This document shows positions 1 to 6,103 of a stretch of DNA of 6,110 bases, piece after piece (positions within the stretch are counted from its first letter, which is position 1; the number at the start of each line of letters is the position of its first letter). The position numbers and the translations under genes were made by a program. The DNA lies in contig DAOUGD010000165.1 in the NCBI GenBank assembly GCA_034429475.1, forward strand, positions 1-6,110, written 5' to 3'. The DNA is from JAKQHY01 sp034429475. Its GTDB lineage: Bacteria > Chloroflexota > Anaerolineae > B4-G1 > SLSP01. The notes under the pieces are model-generated. The model saw only the letters and a program-made list of their open reading frames with translations, ran no database searches and was not told where the DNA came from.

Positions 1-18
1 CGGACGGTGTACCGTCCG
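1..18 (-). terminator. Hairpin after the TPR gene, possible terminator, at window edge
   Basis: Bases 1-8 and 11-18 are exact reverse complements, giving an 8-bp G+C-rich stem around two bases, or a 7-bp stem with a four-base loop. It begins 13 bases past the stop codon of the TPR gene on the minus strand, where a transcript end is expected. The sequence to its right continues GCGCAAA, so the stem may be longer and cut by the window edge. No U-run can be checked because it would lie outside the window. Confidence 0.4.
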
Positions 19-31
19 CGCAAACACGCCT

Positions 32-3000
32 TTACTTGAGTTCGTCTAGCATCTTTTCCGCGTCTTGTTGCAAAGCGGTGTCCCCAGCGTCTTTCGCCAG
101 GGCAACGGCCTGTTCAAAAGCGTCGCGGGCCTCGGCAGTGTCGTCCAGGCGATAGTAGGCCCAGCCCAGGTTGTAGGCATACAGGGCTTCTTCCGGGTCT
201 AGCTCGAAAGCTTGCTGGTATTTCTCAGCGGCAGCGGCGTACTCTGCTTGCTCGTAGAGGGCGTCGCCCCAGAGGTTGTAGTCCCTGGCGCGGTCGGGGA
301 TTAACTCGACGGCCCGCTGGGCGGCGGCGATGGCCTCGTCATAATCTCCTAGCGCGTAGTACGTATCGCCCAAATCGGAGAAGTACGGGGCAAAGGCAGG
401 ATCCATGTCGGCGGCCTGCCGATAGCGCTCCAGCGCCTCGGCGTACTTTTCCTGAGCGTAGAGCGTGTCGCCCCACCGGTTGTAGTACCAATCGTTATCC
501 GGCGCCAGCGCGACGGCCTGGGCGAACGCAGCTTCGGCGCGGTCGTAAATGCCCGCTTTTTCGTAAGCGCCGCCCAGGTTGGAATGATACACCGCCATAT
601 CGGGCAAAAATTCAATAGCCTGCTGATACTTGACGGCGGCTTCCTCATAACGCCGTTGGTCGTAGAGGGCGTTGCCCCACTGGTTGAAAACGTACCCCGG
701 CGAGTCGGGCACGGCTGCCCGGAATTGCTCCAATGCCGCAACCTCGTCCTGTAGCTCGTAGTAGAGATCGCCCAGCTCGCAGCGATAGTCATACTCGGTA
801 GGGCGCAGTTCGACGGCCAGGCGCAGCTTGTCGGCGGCTTCGTCGTTGCTGGACAGCTCGCGCAGCGCCAGACCCCATTGATAGTAACAGGGAGCGCACT
901 CCGGGTCCAGGTCAACCGCGTGCGCGAACGCGACGGTGGCGTTGCCATAATCTTCGTCAAGCAGGTAGGATTCGCCCAGGTTGCGGTAGTAGGCGGCTTC
1001 TTCCGGCAATTCCCCGGCCTGCTCCAGATAGGCGGCCGCATCCAAAACGACGAACTCTGCCGTCTGGAGCAGTTCCTCGGTGTCACTCAAAATCAAATCC
1101 AGGCGATAGGCGCCGGCCGGCGGTTCACGCAGGAAGAAGGTGTACGTCCCCCAGCCGGTCAGCGGATCCGTTTCGAGTTCTTCGTACAACTCGCCGTCCC
1201 GATACCAGCGTCCGACGACGACGGCATCCGACAGCCCGCTGTAGGCGAACTGCCCGTGCAACTCGGCGACGCCGGATGGGAAGACGGCGTGCGGCGCAGT
1301 CGGCTCACCGTCGCTGTTGAAGGCGGTGGCGAACACCAACGCGCCGACGATGAATGTGTCGGCCTCCGGGATGGTGAACTGCCCGCTTTGGAGCAGCCGC
1401 CCGTTGACGTAGTATTCCACCGTATAGACGCCGGGCCGCATCCCCCGCCGCCCCGGCCAGGGCGACGCGACGACGTGTTGCAGCATTCCCGCCGACTCCC
1501 CTTCCCACACCATGTCCATCGCCATCGTCGGCAACTGCTCAAGCTCGCCGGGTTCGTCGGACCATTCGCGCGTGACGCGGCGCGAGAGGGTTGCACCCTG
1601 CGGCAGAACATCGAAGGGCAGTTCGATGACCAGCGACATCAACCCGCGCGCAAAGGTATCCCCCACGCCGAGCAGTTTGCCGTCGTAGCTGGCGTACTGC
1701 CCAAAGCGCAGGGGCAGCAGCGCGGCTTCGGCGGGCGGCATCGTGGGAACGCCGCTGGCCTCGATGGCGACAATGCCTTCTTTGATGCGCTGATGCGCCG
1801 CCTCGGCGTCGGCGCGGAGTCGGGCGCGGTCGGCCACGTTGTCCAGATGCGGTTCCTGGGAAAACCCGGTCTGCCCGTCCGCCGCAGCGATGAGCCGTTC
1901 CAGATCGTCCACCGTTTCCAGCAGATAGACGTGACTCCAGGAAGCCGGGAGTGCGGATGCCGGGTCGGCGGCAATCGCCAGGCCGCGCTCGTATTCCTGC
2001 ATCGCGGCGGCGGTATCGCCCTGGGCCAGCAGCGCGGTGGCGATGTTCATCACGATGGGCGTCAGGCCGGGATCCAACACCTCGGCGGCGCGGCTGGCTT
2101 CGACGGAGGCGGGGTAGTCACCGAGCAAGTACAACACCCAGCCCAGTTCCCAATAGATGTCCTTGCCGGCGCGGCCGTTTTCCAAAGCTTTCCGATTGTA
2201 ATCGGCAGCGGCGGCGTAATCTCCCAGTTCCAGGGCCACAGCCGCGCGCCTGGCGTAGGCGTTCCCATACTCAGGGTAAAACCGGAGCGCCTCATCAAAA
2301 GCGGCAGCGGCTTCCTGGTAATCTTCCTCGCTGGCGGCCTGGTAGTAAAGACCTTGACCGCGCGCATACTCGGCGATGGCGTCCAGGGGAATGGTAGGTA
2401 CACGGCCAATCGTCAGGATGCCCGTCCACAGCACACACACCACCACCAGGAAAGACCCGGCCAGCGCGAAGAGGTAGCGCACCACGCCTGAGATGGTCGT
2501 CGAAAGGCCGTAGAGGAACAACGCCACGGCCAGCACCGTCAGGACGGTGACGTAGCCATCCCCTTTGTTCCCCCAGGCGTTGGCGGTTTTGATGGTGAAC
2601 GCGCGTTCTTCTAACAACATCGTGGTGGTAATCAGGTTGGTGTCTACATGGTAAGCGTAAGTATCGGCGTATTGCGTGTCGGTGTTGAAATAGGGCAAAG
2701 TCTCATCCAACAGCGGGGTCAGCGGGACAACCATCTCGGCAACTTCGGCGGAACGTTCGGCCAGCGCTTCCTGGTCGGCTTCGAGCGCCTCAAGCCGCCG
2801 CCAGTCCCACTCGTTCCAGGTGGTGTAGAGGTCGAAGTCGTAGCTCTCGCGCTGGCGGCTGGTCATATCGTGGCCCATCGCTTCCATGGAGAGCGCCTGG
2901 CTCTGCCGGTTGTAGGCCGATTCGCGGCTGTCGGCCCAGGTCTGCAAAAAGGCCAGCAGCGCCGCCCACACTGTCACCAGCGCAATGGTGACGATGATAA

Positions 3001-3172
3001 TTTGCTCAAAGTATTCCACCATCCATTGGACGGGAGGCAGGCTTTTGAACCACGTCACGGCGGGCCGCAGGCTAAAACCGCGCCGGGCGCGCGCCGGAGG
3101 CGCAGTTGGGGATGACGGCGTCGGGGTTGGCGTCGGAGGCGGGGGCGTTGGTATTGGATCTATGTTAGTCAT
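32..3172 (-). CDS. Membrane-anchored TPR protein with two beta-sandwich-like modules
   Basis: A 1046-residue protein of unknown specific role. Residues 7-26 are a Pro/Thr-rich tail, followed by an Arg-rich stretch. Membrane helices lie at about 57-76, 207-226 and 231-252; with the basic N-terminus inside, the loop 77-206 and everything after 252 would be outside. Residues 268-400 hold about three TPRs. Residues 498-601 and 605-709 are two beta-rich modules, each ending in a PGVYTVEYYVNG-like or AGAYRLDLILSD-like strand pair (inferred Ig-like fold). Residues 728-1030 hold nine TPRs, and 1031-1046 a capping helix. TPRs are protein-interaction scaffolds, so a role in holding a complex at the membrane is an inference. 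ATG at 3172 follows a G-rich AGGGGGTG site. The 12-base gap to the upstream stop indicates an operon with the zinc-ribbon gene, whose membrane module it shares. Stop is TAA at 32-34. Confidence 0.9.
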   Translation of the reverse strand: MTNIDPIPTPPPPTPTPTPSSPTAPPARARRGFSLRPAVTWFKSLPPVQWMVEYFEQIIIVTIALVTVWAALLAFLQTWADSRESAYNRQSQALSMEAMGHDMTSRQRESYDFDLYTTWNEWDWRRLEALEADQEALAERSAEVAEMVVPLTPLLDETLPYFNTDTQYADTYAYHVDTNLITTTMLLEERAFTIKTANAWGNKGDGYVTVLTVLAVALFLYGLSTTISGVVRYLFALAGSFLVVVCVLWTGILTIGRVPTIPLDAIAEYARGQGLYYQAASEEDYQEAAAAFDEALRFYPEYGNAYARRAAVALELGDYAAAADYNRKALENGRAGKDIYWELGWVLYLLGDYPASVEASRAAEVLDPGLTPIVMNIATALLAQGDTAAAMQEYERGLAIAADPASALPASWSHVYLLETVDDLERLIAAADGQTGFSQEPHLDNVADRARLRADAEAAHQRIKEGIVAIEASGVPTMPPAEAALLPLRFGQYASYDGKLLGVGDTFARGLMSLVIELPFDVLPQGATLSRRVTREWSDEPGELEQLPTMAMDMVWEGESAGMLQHVVASPWPGRRGMRPGVYTVEYYVNGRLLQSGQFTIPEADTFIVGALVFATAFNSDGEPTAPHAVFPSGVAELHGQFAYSGLSDAVVVGRWYRDGELYEELETDPLTGWGTYTFFLREPPAGAYRLDLILSDTEELLQTAEFVVLDAAAYLEQAGELPEEAAYYRNLGESYLLDEDYGNATVAFAHAVDLDPECAPCYYQWGLALRELSSNDEAADKLRLAVELRPTEYDYRCELGDLYYELQDEVAALEQFRAAVPDSPGYVFNQWGNALYDQRRYEEAAVKYQQAIEFLPDMAVYHSNLGGAYEKAGIYDRAEAAFAQAVALAPDNDWYYNRWGDTLYAQEKYAEALERYRQAADMDPAFAPYFSDLGDTYYALGDYDEAIAAAQRAVELIPDRARDYNLWGDALYEQAEYAAAAEKYQQAFELDPEEALYAYNLGWAYYRLDDTAEARDAFEQAVALAKDAGDTALQQDAEKMLDELK
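83..991 (-). repeat. Nine tandem TPR units in an alternating two-unit super-repeat
   Basis: Within the TPR gene, residues about 728-1030 form nine consecutive 32-34-residue TPRs. The conserved small-residue position of helix A alternates strictly: units 1, 3, 5, 7 and 9 read NLGES, ELGDL, NLGGA, DLGDT and NLGWA, while units 2, 4, 6 and 8 read QWGLA, QWGNA, RWGDT and LWGDA. The Trp codons of units 8, 6, 4 and 2 lie at 269, 473, 677 and 875 on the plus strand, spacings of 204, 204 and 198 bases. This points to growth by duplication of a two-TPR (68-residue) block rather than of single repeats. Confidence 0.8.
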
Positions 3173-3184
3173 CGCACACCCCCT

Positions 3185-3922
3185 TTAGAGCACCCACTCA
3201 ATGACCGGCCAGAGGACGCCGAACAAGGCAAAGACGCCGCTCCCCAGGATGACGAAAAGGTATTTGACCGGATGCGTCACGACTTCGGCCAGGGTGTAGA
3301 AGAGCAGGCTGGTGCTGAGGAACAGCGCCAGCGCGGTCAGGCGTTGTGTCTTGAGGCGCAGGCCATCGGCCTCGGCAAAGTAGCGCCCCTGCGGGTCGAA
3401 GTCGGCGGTCAGCGCCAGGCCGGCCATGTCAATATCCTGGGCGGCCTGGCCGTCGTAACTGCCGTCGGCGCGGATGTATTCCGGGCGGATCGTCACCTGA
3501 TTGAGGTACTCTTCGGCCACAAACGTCTCCGTCCAACCCTCATCCCAGAGACGCGTGCGCTGGGGGTCTTTGTCAGGGTAGAGGTCGCGCTCCCGCGCCA
3601 GTCCGTTGCTGAGGGCGTCGTGGATGCGGACTTTGAGGTAGGTGCGTAAGTTGCGATACATATCCGCCTCCGTGCCGACGCGCGCCTGGTGCCAACTGAC
3701 CAGGCTCACGATGCCCTGCACGTCATCGTCGGAAGCGATGCTGTCCAGAAACGCAATTCGCCAGGCCAACAGCGCCCCCGCCAGCGACACCACGGCGATG
3801 AGAATGGCGACGAAGGTTTTGAAGCGATCATCTTTCTTCTCCAGCGCGACGCCGCACTGATTACAGAACTTCGCATCGGCGGCATTTTCGGCGCTGCAAT
3901 CGGAGCAAATCAATCCGGCCAT
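3185..3922 (-). CDS. Zinc-ribbon protein with three membrane helices
   Basis: A 245-residue protein starting MAGLICSDC. Cys6, Cys9, Cys20 and Cys23 form a CxxC-x10-CxxC zinc ribbon, as in many bacterial membrane proteins with a cytoplasmic zinc-ribbon head. Membrane helices lie at about 36-57, 195-213 and 219-243. The acidic, Arg-containing loop 58-194 is probably exported and the C-terminus ends just after the last helix. The frame stays open upstream to an ATG at 3982, but that would add 20 basic residues translated from the hairpin. The ATG at 3922 is preferred because GAGG sits at 3929-3932, six bases ahead. The gene is followed after 12 bases by the TPR gene, and its helix arrangement and the last two helices resemble those of that protein. 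No enzymatic motif is visible. A sensor or adaptor role in the same complex is inference. Confidence 0.85.
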   Translation of the reverse strand: MAGLICSDCSAENAADAKFCNQCGVALEKKDDRFKTFVAILIAVVSLAGALLAWRIAFLDSIASDDDVQGIVSLVSWHQARVGTEADMYRNLRTYLKVRIHDALSNGLARERDLYPDKDPQRTRLWDEGWTETFVAEEYLNQVTIRPEYIRADGSYDGQAAQDIDMAGLALTADFDPQGRYFAEADGLRLKTQRLTALALFLSTSLLFYTLAEVVTHPVKYLFVILGSGVFALFGVLWPVIEWVL

Positions 3923-3928
3923 ATCCCA

Positions 3929-3932
3929 CCTC
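3929..3932 (-). promoter_or_regulatory. Ribosome binding site fixing the zinc-ribbon start
   Basis: On the minus strand GAGGTGGGAT directly precedes ATG at 3922. GAGG with a six-base spacer is a normal Shine-Dalgarno arrangement. It lies inside the longer open frame and decides for the internal start, which places the zinc ribbon six residues from the N-terminus. Confidence 0.7.
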
Positions 3933-3948
3933 AAAAAAAATCTTTTTA

Positions 3949-3991
3949 TTTTATATTTTGCGCACCGCTTCGCGGTGCGCAAAATATAAAA
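3949..3991 (-). terminator. Perfect 20-bp inverted repeat after the carbamoyltransferase, atypical terminator
   Basis: Bases 3949-3968 and 3972-3991 are exact reverse complements around a three-base loop (TTC on the plus strand). The inner nine pairs are almost all G+C and the outer eleven are A/T. The hairpin begins seven bases past the stop of the carbamoyltransferase and ends 26 bases before the zinc-ribbon start. In place it looks like a terminator, but the 3' arm is A-rich on both strands, so there is no U-run directly after the G+C stem. On the minus strand a run of eight T (3933-3940) comes only after eight further bases. It may be an imperfect terminator, a messenger-stabilising stem or a dispersed palindromic repeat. 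Confidence 0.5.
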
Positions 3992-3998
3992 AGTTTTC

Positions 3999-4979
3999 CT
4001 ACCACATCGTTAAGGCCATCACCGCTTTCTGCGCGTGCAGGCGGTTCTCGGCCTGATCGAAGACGACCGAATTGGGGCCATCCATGACTTCGCTGGTCAC
4101 TTCGATGTCCCGGTCAGCGGGCAGCGGGTGCATGTAGATGGCGTCGGGCTTCGCGCGGCCCATCTTGGCGGCGTCCGTGATCCAGTCCTTGTACTGATCC
4201 TGGATGCGTTTGCCCTCGGCGGGATCGGCGGTGGTGAGCAGCGGCCCCCACGACTTGGCGTACACCACGTCGGCGTCCTCGAAGCCCTCGGCCATGTCGT
4301 GGACGATGTCGAAGGCCGTGCCGTACTTGCGCGCCTGCGCCTGCGCCTCGGCCACGATGTCCGGCATCAGCTTAAATTCCGGCGGATAGGACAGCGTCAC
4401 ATCCATGCCGAAGCGCGGCATTTGCAGGATGAGCGATTGCGGCACGGAGATGGGCTTGAGATACGAGGCGGCATACGCCCACGAGACGACGATGCGCTTC
4501 TTGCGCAGGTCGCGGCCCTTCTTTTCCTGGATCGTCATCAGGTCGGCCAGGCATTGGAAGGGGTGGTAGATGTCGCACTGCATGTTCAACACCGGGCAGC
4601 GCGAGGCTTGCGCAACCCCGTTGATATACGCATTGCCGGCAGCCCAGTCGCAGTGGCGGATGGCGAGGCCGTCGAAGTAGCGACCAAAAATCTCGCCGAT
4701 CTCTTTGGGGGTGTCGCCGTGGGCGATCTGCGTCGTCTTGGAATCAATGAACGCGCCGTGCCCGCCCAACTGCGCGATCCCGGCCTCAAACGAGCCGCGC
4801 GTGCGCGTGCTGCTGAAGAAGAACAACATCGCCAGCACCTTGTCGCGCAAATAGGGATGCGGTTCGCCCAGCGCCCGCTTGCGCTTCAAATCCCAGGCGA
4901 CGTCCAGCACAGTTTCAACTTCTTCCCTCGAGAAGTCCAAATCGCCGATGAGGTCTCGGCCACGTAAGTTAGTGATCAT
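3999..4979 (-). CDS. Ornithine/N-acetylornithine-type carbamoyltransferase, knotted AOTCase/YgeW-like branch
   Basis: A 326-residue member of the aspartate/ornithine carbamoyltransferase family, cytosolic enzymes moving the carbamoyl group from carbamoyl phosphate to an amine; the ornithine version makes citrulline for arginine synthesis. Visible motifs: SSTRTRGSFE (56-65), the carbamoyl-phosphate loop; GRYFDGLAIR (99-108); HPFQ (139-142); SWAYAASYLKPISVPQ (166-181), matching the Pro-rich segment that forms the trefoil knot in AOTCase and in YgeW; RFGMDVTL (189-196); HPLPADRD (284-291); and AENRLHAQKA (310-319), closely like the AOTCase C-terminus. QIAHGDT and GNAYI recall YgeW. Ordinary ornithine enzymes have HCLP; here Cys is Pro, as in aspartate carbamoyltransferases. 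A generic annotation would be argF, but the amine substrate (ornithine, acetyl- or succinyl-ornithine, or a diamine relative) cannot be fixed here, so no symbol is given. ATG at 4979 follows AAGGAG (4988-4993) by eight bases; stop is TAG. No other arginine gene is in the window. Confidence 0.88.
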   Translation of the reverse strand: MITNLRGRDLIGDLDFSREEVETVLDVAWDLKRKRALGEPHPYLRDKVLAMLFFFSSTRTRGSFEAGIAQLGGHGAFIDSKTTQIAHGDTPKEIGEIFGRYFDGLAIRHCDWAAGNAYINGVAQASRCPVLNMQCDIYHPFQCLADLMTIQEKKGRDLRKKRIVVSWAYAASYLKPISVPQSLILQMPRFGMDVTLSYPPEFKLMPDIVAEAQAQARKYGTAFDIVHDMAEGFEDADVVYAKSWGPLLTTADPAEGKRIQDQYKDWITDAAKMGRAKPDAIYMHPLPADRDIEVTSEVMDGPNSVVFDQAENRLHAQKAVMALTMW

Positions 4980-5069
4980 TATCCACGCTCCTTATTGGAT
5001 CCATATTGAAGTGGCTAGTACATTTAACTATGCCACAAGTACAATTTGGGTGGTTTCAACAGAGAAGGT

Positions 5070-5513
5070 TTATGGGCATCCAACAGCACCAATACCATAC
5101 TCCTCCCAGTCCCCGTCCTTTTTTACGATTATACTAGCATGATTTAACTCATTCCATTCCTTAAAAGTCTCATTCCATCGCTCGTAGTAGTATTCTATTA
5201 TCCAAGCCTCAGTGATACCTCTTGCATCTGCTGTTACTGAAATTTCCTCACATCTACGTTTTGAAATTAAGCGATAGTCCCTTAAAGAACCACCGAAGAC
5301 ATCGCTTGGGTAGTCAGGTAGCACTAACTCCCTTACTTCACTCTCCGATGGGCCTCCGAAACGACCAGGTACAAGATCCCCCAATTGCGAAATGCCCAAG
5401 AAAGCACAAACAGCAAGTAAACAAGGGATAATAGTCGCTAAACCCAGAACGACAGGGATCACTTTCCTTCGGTCTTTTTTAATCGACTCCCAAAGCGAAT
5501 TTAGCAAATCCAT
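5070..5513 (-). CDS. Hypothetical single-pass membrane protein
   Basis: A 147-residue protein I do not recognise. A short basic N-terminal segment (KKDRRK at 13-18) precedes one hydrophobic helix at about 19-42, so residues 43-147 are probably outside, anchored rather than secreted. The exported part is rich in charged and aromatic residues, with EYYYERWNE near 111-119 and a closing strand-like segment around KKDGDWEEYG. Cys88 and the penultimate Cys146 could form a disulfide (inference). ATG at 5513 has a strong GGAGGT site (5519-5524) five bases ahead, which supports real translation. The stop is TAA, 90 bases before the carbamoyltransferase start. Base composition is much lower in G+C than its neighbours (24 of 60 at 5161-5220), suggesting recent acquisition or relaxed selection. 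No catalytic motif is seen. Confidence 0.7.
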   Translation of the reverse strand: MDLLNSLWESIKKDRRKVIPVVLGLATIIPCLLAVCAFLGISQLGDLVPGRFGGPSESEVRELVLPDYPSDVFGGSLRDYRLISKRRCEEISVTADARGITEAWIIEYYYERWNETFKEWNELNHASIIVKKDGDWEEYGIGAVGCP

Positions 5514-5702
5514 TTCTTACCTCCAAGTAGCATGTTTCAATAGTATATCTGAAGCCTCGTCCTCACTCTATAACGAATATAGAATAGCTCTATGATTGTT
5601 TGAGTCGCTATTCTTGTGAGTAAGCAAACAAGGCTATACAATCCATCGCAATTGTTAGCACTCCAGTTCTATGTACTTTTTCGGACGTTTGTATCAGTGC
5701 AA
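5514..5702. other. A+T-rich intergenic stretch with short inverted repeats
   Basis: Between the end of the broken gene and the start of the membrane protein I see no convincing coding frame. AGAATAGC at 5581-5588 pairs with GCTATTCT at 5607-5614, and TTGTTTG at 5596-5602 pairs with CAAACAA at 5625-5631; the two overlap, so they would be alternative structures. TCTATA at 5567-5572 pairs with TATAGA at 5578-5583. A TATATT box on the minus strand near 5578 could serve as a -10 element for the 147-residue protein, but I find no good -35 partner. G+C is about 40% (23 of 60 at 5521-5580). Confidence 0.4.
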
Positions 5703-6028
5703 TTATAGAGTCAGAAGTTGCTGTAAACGATGCCGCCATTCGCGCAATACAGCCTGATCGAATTCCCAGGCGATAGCATCGCCCTCCCATTCCTGCGTTT
5801 CTGGATCAGCTCCAATTGCGCGACGTAGGCAGCATCGGTAGCGGTGCGGTAGGCAAACAAATCGTAACCGCAGCCATATTTATCTTCCCAGCGTTGGATG
5901 GTTTGTTCCAGTTCCCAGAGGCGCGCGTGCGCCTTTTCCAGCGCGTAGCGGCGTACTGCTTCCTCCACACTGGCCTGGAACGGCTCCAAAATCGTCGCGT
6001 AAACCTCATTTAACTGCACTTGCATCAT
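5703..6028 (-). pseudogene. Small helical protein, antitoxin-like, with one-base frameshift
   Basis: Reading from ATG at 6028 (or 6025) gives MMQVQLNEVYATILEPF and a helical, charged segment containing RLWELEQTIQRW and DKYGCGYDLFAY. After ...YVAQLE, near 5810, the frame degrades into RRNGRAMLSPG and stops at 5711. Shifting by one base there restores a natural, acidic and Trp-rich tail, ADPETQEWEGDAIAWEFD, ending in RLQQLLTL and TAA at 5703. The restored product is 108 residues and the span is one base short of a whole number of codons, as expected of a single deletion. GGAGG at 6039-6043, ten bases ahead, favours this start over the further upstream ATG at 6079. The look of the protein recalls small antitoxin-like partners of toxin-antitoxin pairs in Chloroflexota and Cyanobacteria; this is an impression, not a family assignment. 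No partner gene follows. Confidence 0.55.
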
Positions 6029-6062
6029 CGGCTCTTTTCCTCCAAAAGGGATTGCCGGGTTG

Positions 6063-6103
6063 TTTTTGCGCGCGGCCAAACCCCCCGCAAAAAAAAAAAA
6101 AAA
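6063..6103. repeat. TTTTTGCG...CGCAAAAA inverted repeat and 15-base A run
   Basis: TTTTTGCG at 6063-6070 pairs with CGCAAAAA at 6086-6093 around a 15-base loop containing six C in a row (6081-6086). The right arm merges into 15 consecutive A (6089-6103). On the minus strand this is a T15 tract upstream of the small gene, which could be the U-run of a terminator whose stem lies beyond the window. The homopolymers also make sequencing error likely. Confidence 0.4.

Noticed and set aside
878..2491. A 537-codon plus-strand open frame
   Set aside because: It lies wholly antisense to the TPR gene and its translation is Arg/Gly/Gln-rich with no recognisable domain; long mirror frames are expected opposite G+C-rich genes.
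3923..3982. Upstream ATG extension of the zinc-ribbon protein
   Set aside because: The extra 20 residues would be translated from the hairpin and A/T tracts and lack a ribosome binding site, while GAGG sits correctly before the ATG at 3922.
4035..4967. A 310-codon plus-strand open frame
   Set aside because: It is antisense to the carbamoyltransferase, whose catalytic motifs are clear; the mirror product is His/Arg/Val-rich and looks like no family.
4994..5069. Promoter for the carbamoyltransferase
   Set aside because: TTGTAC and TTGAAA look like -35 elements on the minus strand, but at 16-18 bases from them I find no acceptable -10 box, so I do not call a promoter.
4879..5142. An 87-codon plus-strand frame across the carbamoyltransferase start
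   Set aside because: It spans the ends of two well-supported minus-strand genes and has no plausible ribosome binding site or domain.
5608..5790. A 60-codon minus-strand frame downstream of the broken gene
   Set aside because: Its first part overlaps the restored tail in a third frame and the rest has no recognisable feature or ribosome binding site; I tested it as a toxin remnant and saw no support.
5801..5820. Programmed -1 ribosomal frameshift site
   Set aside because: TTGGAGC does not fit an X-XXY-YYZ slippery heptamer and no strong downstream stem is apparent, so a simple one-base deletion is preferred.
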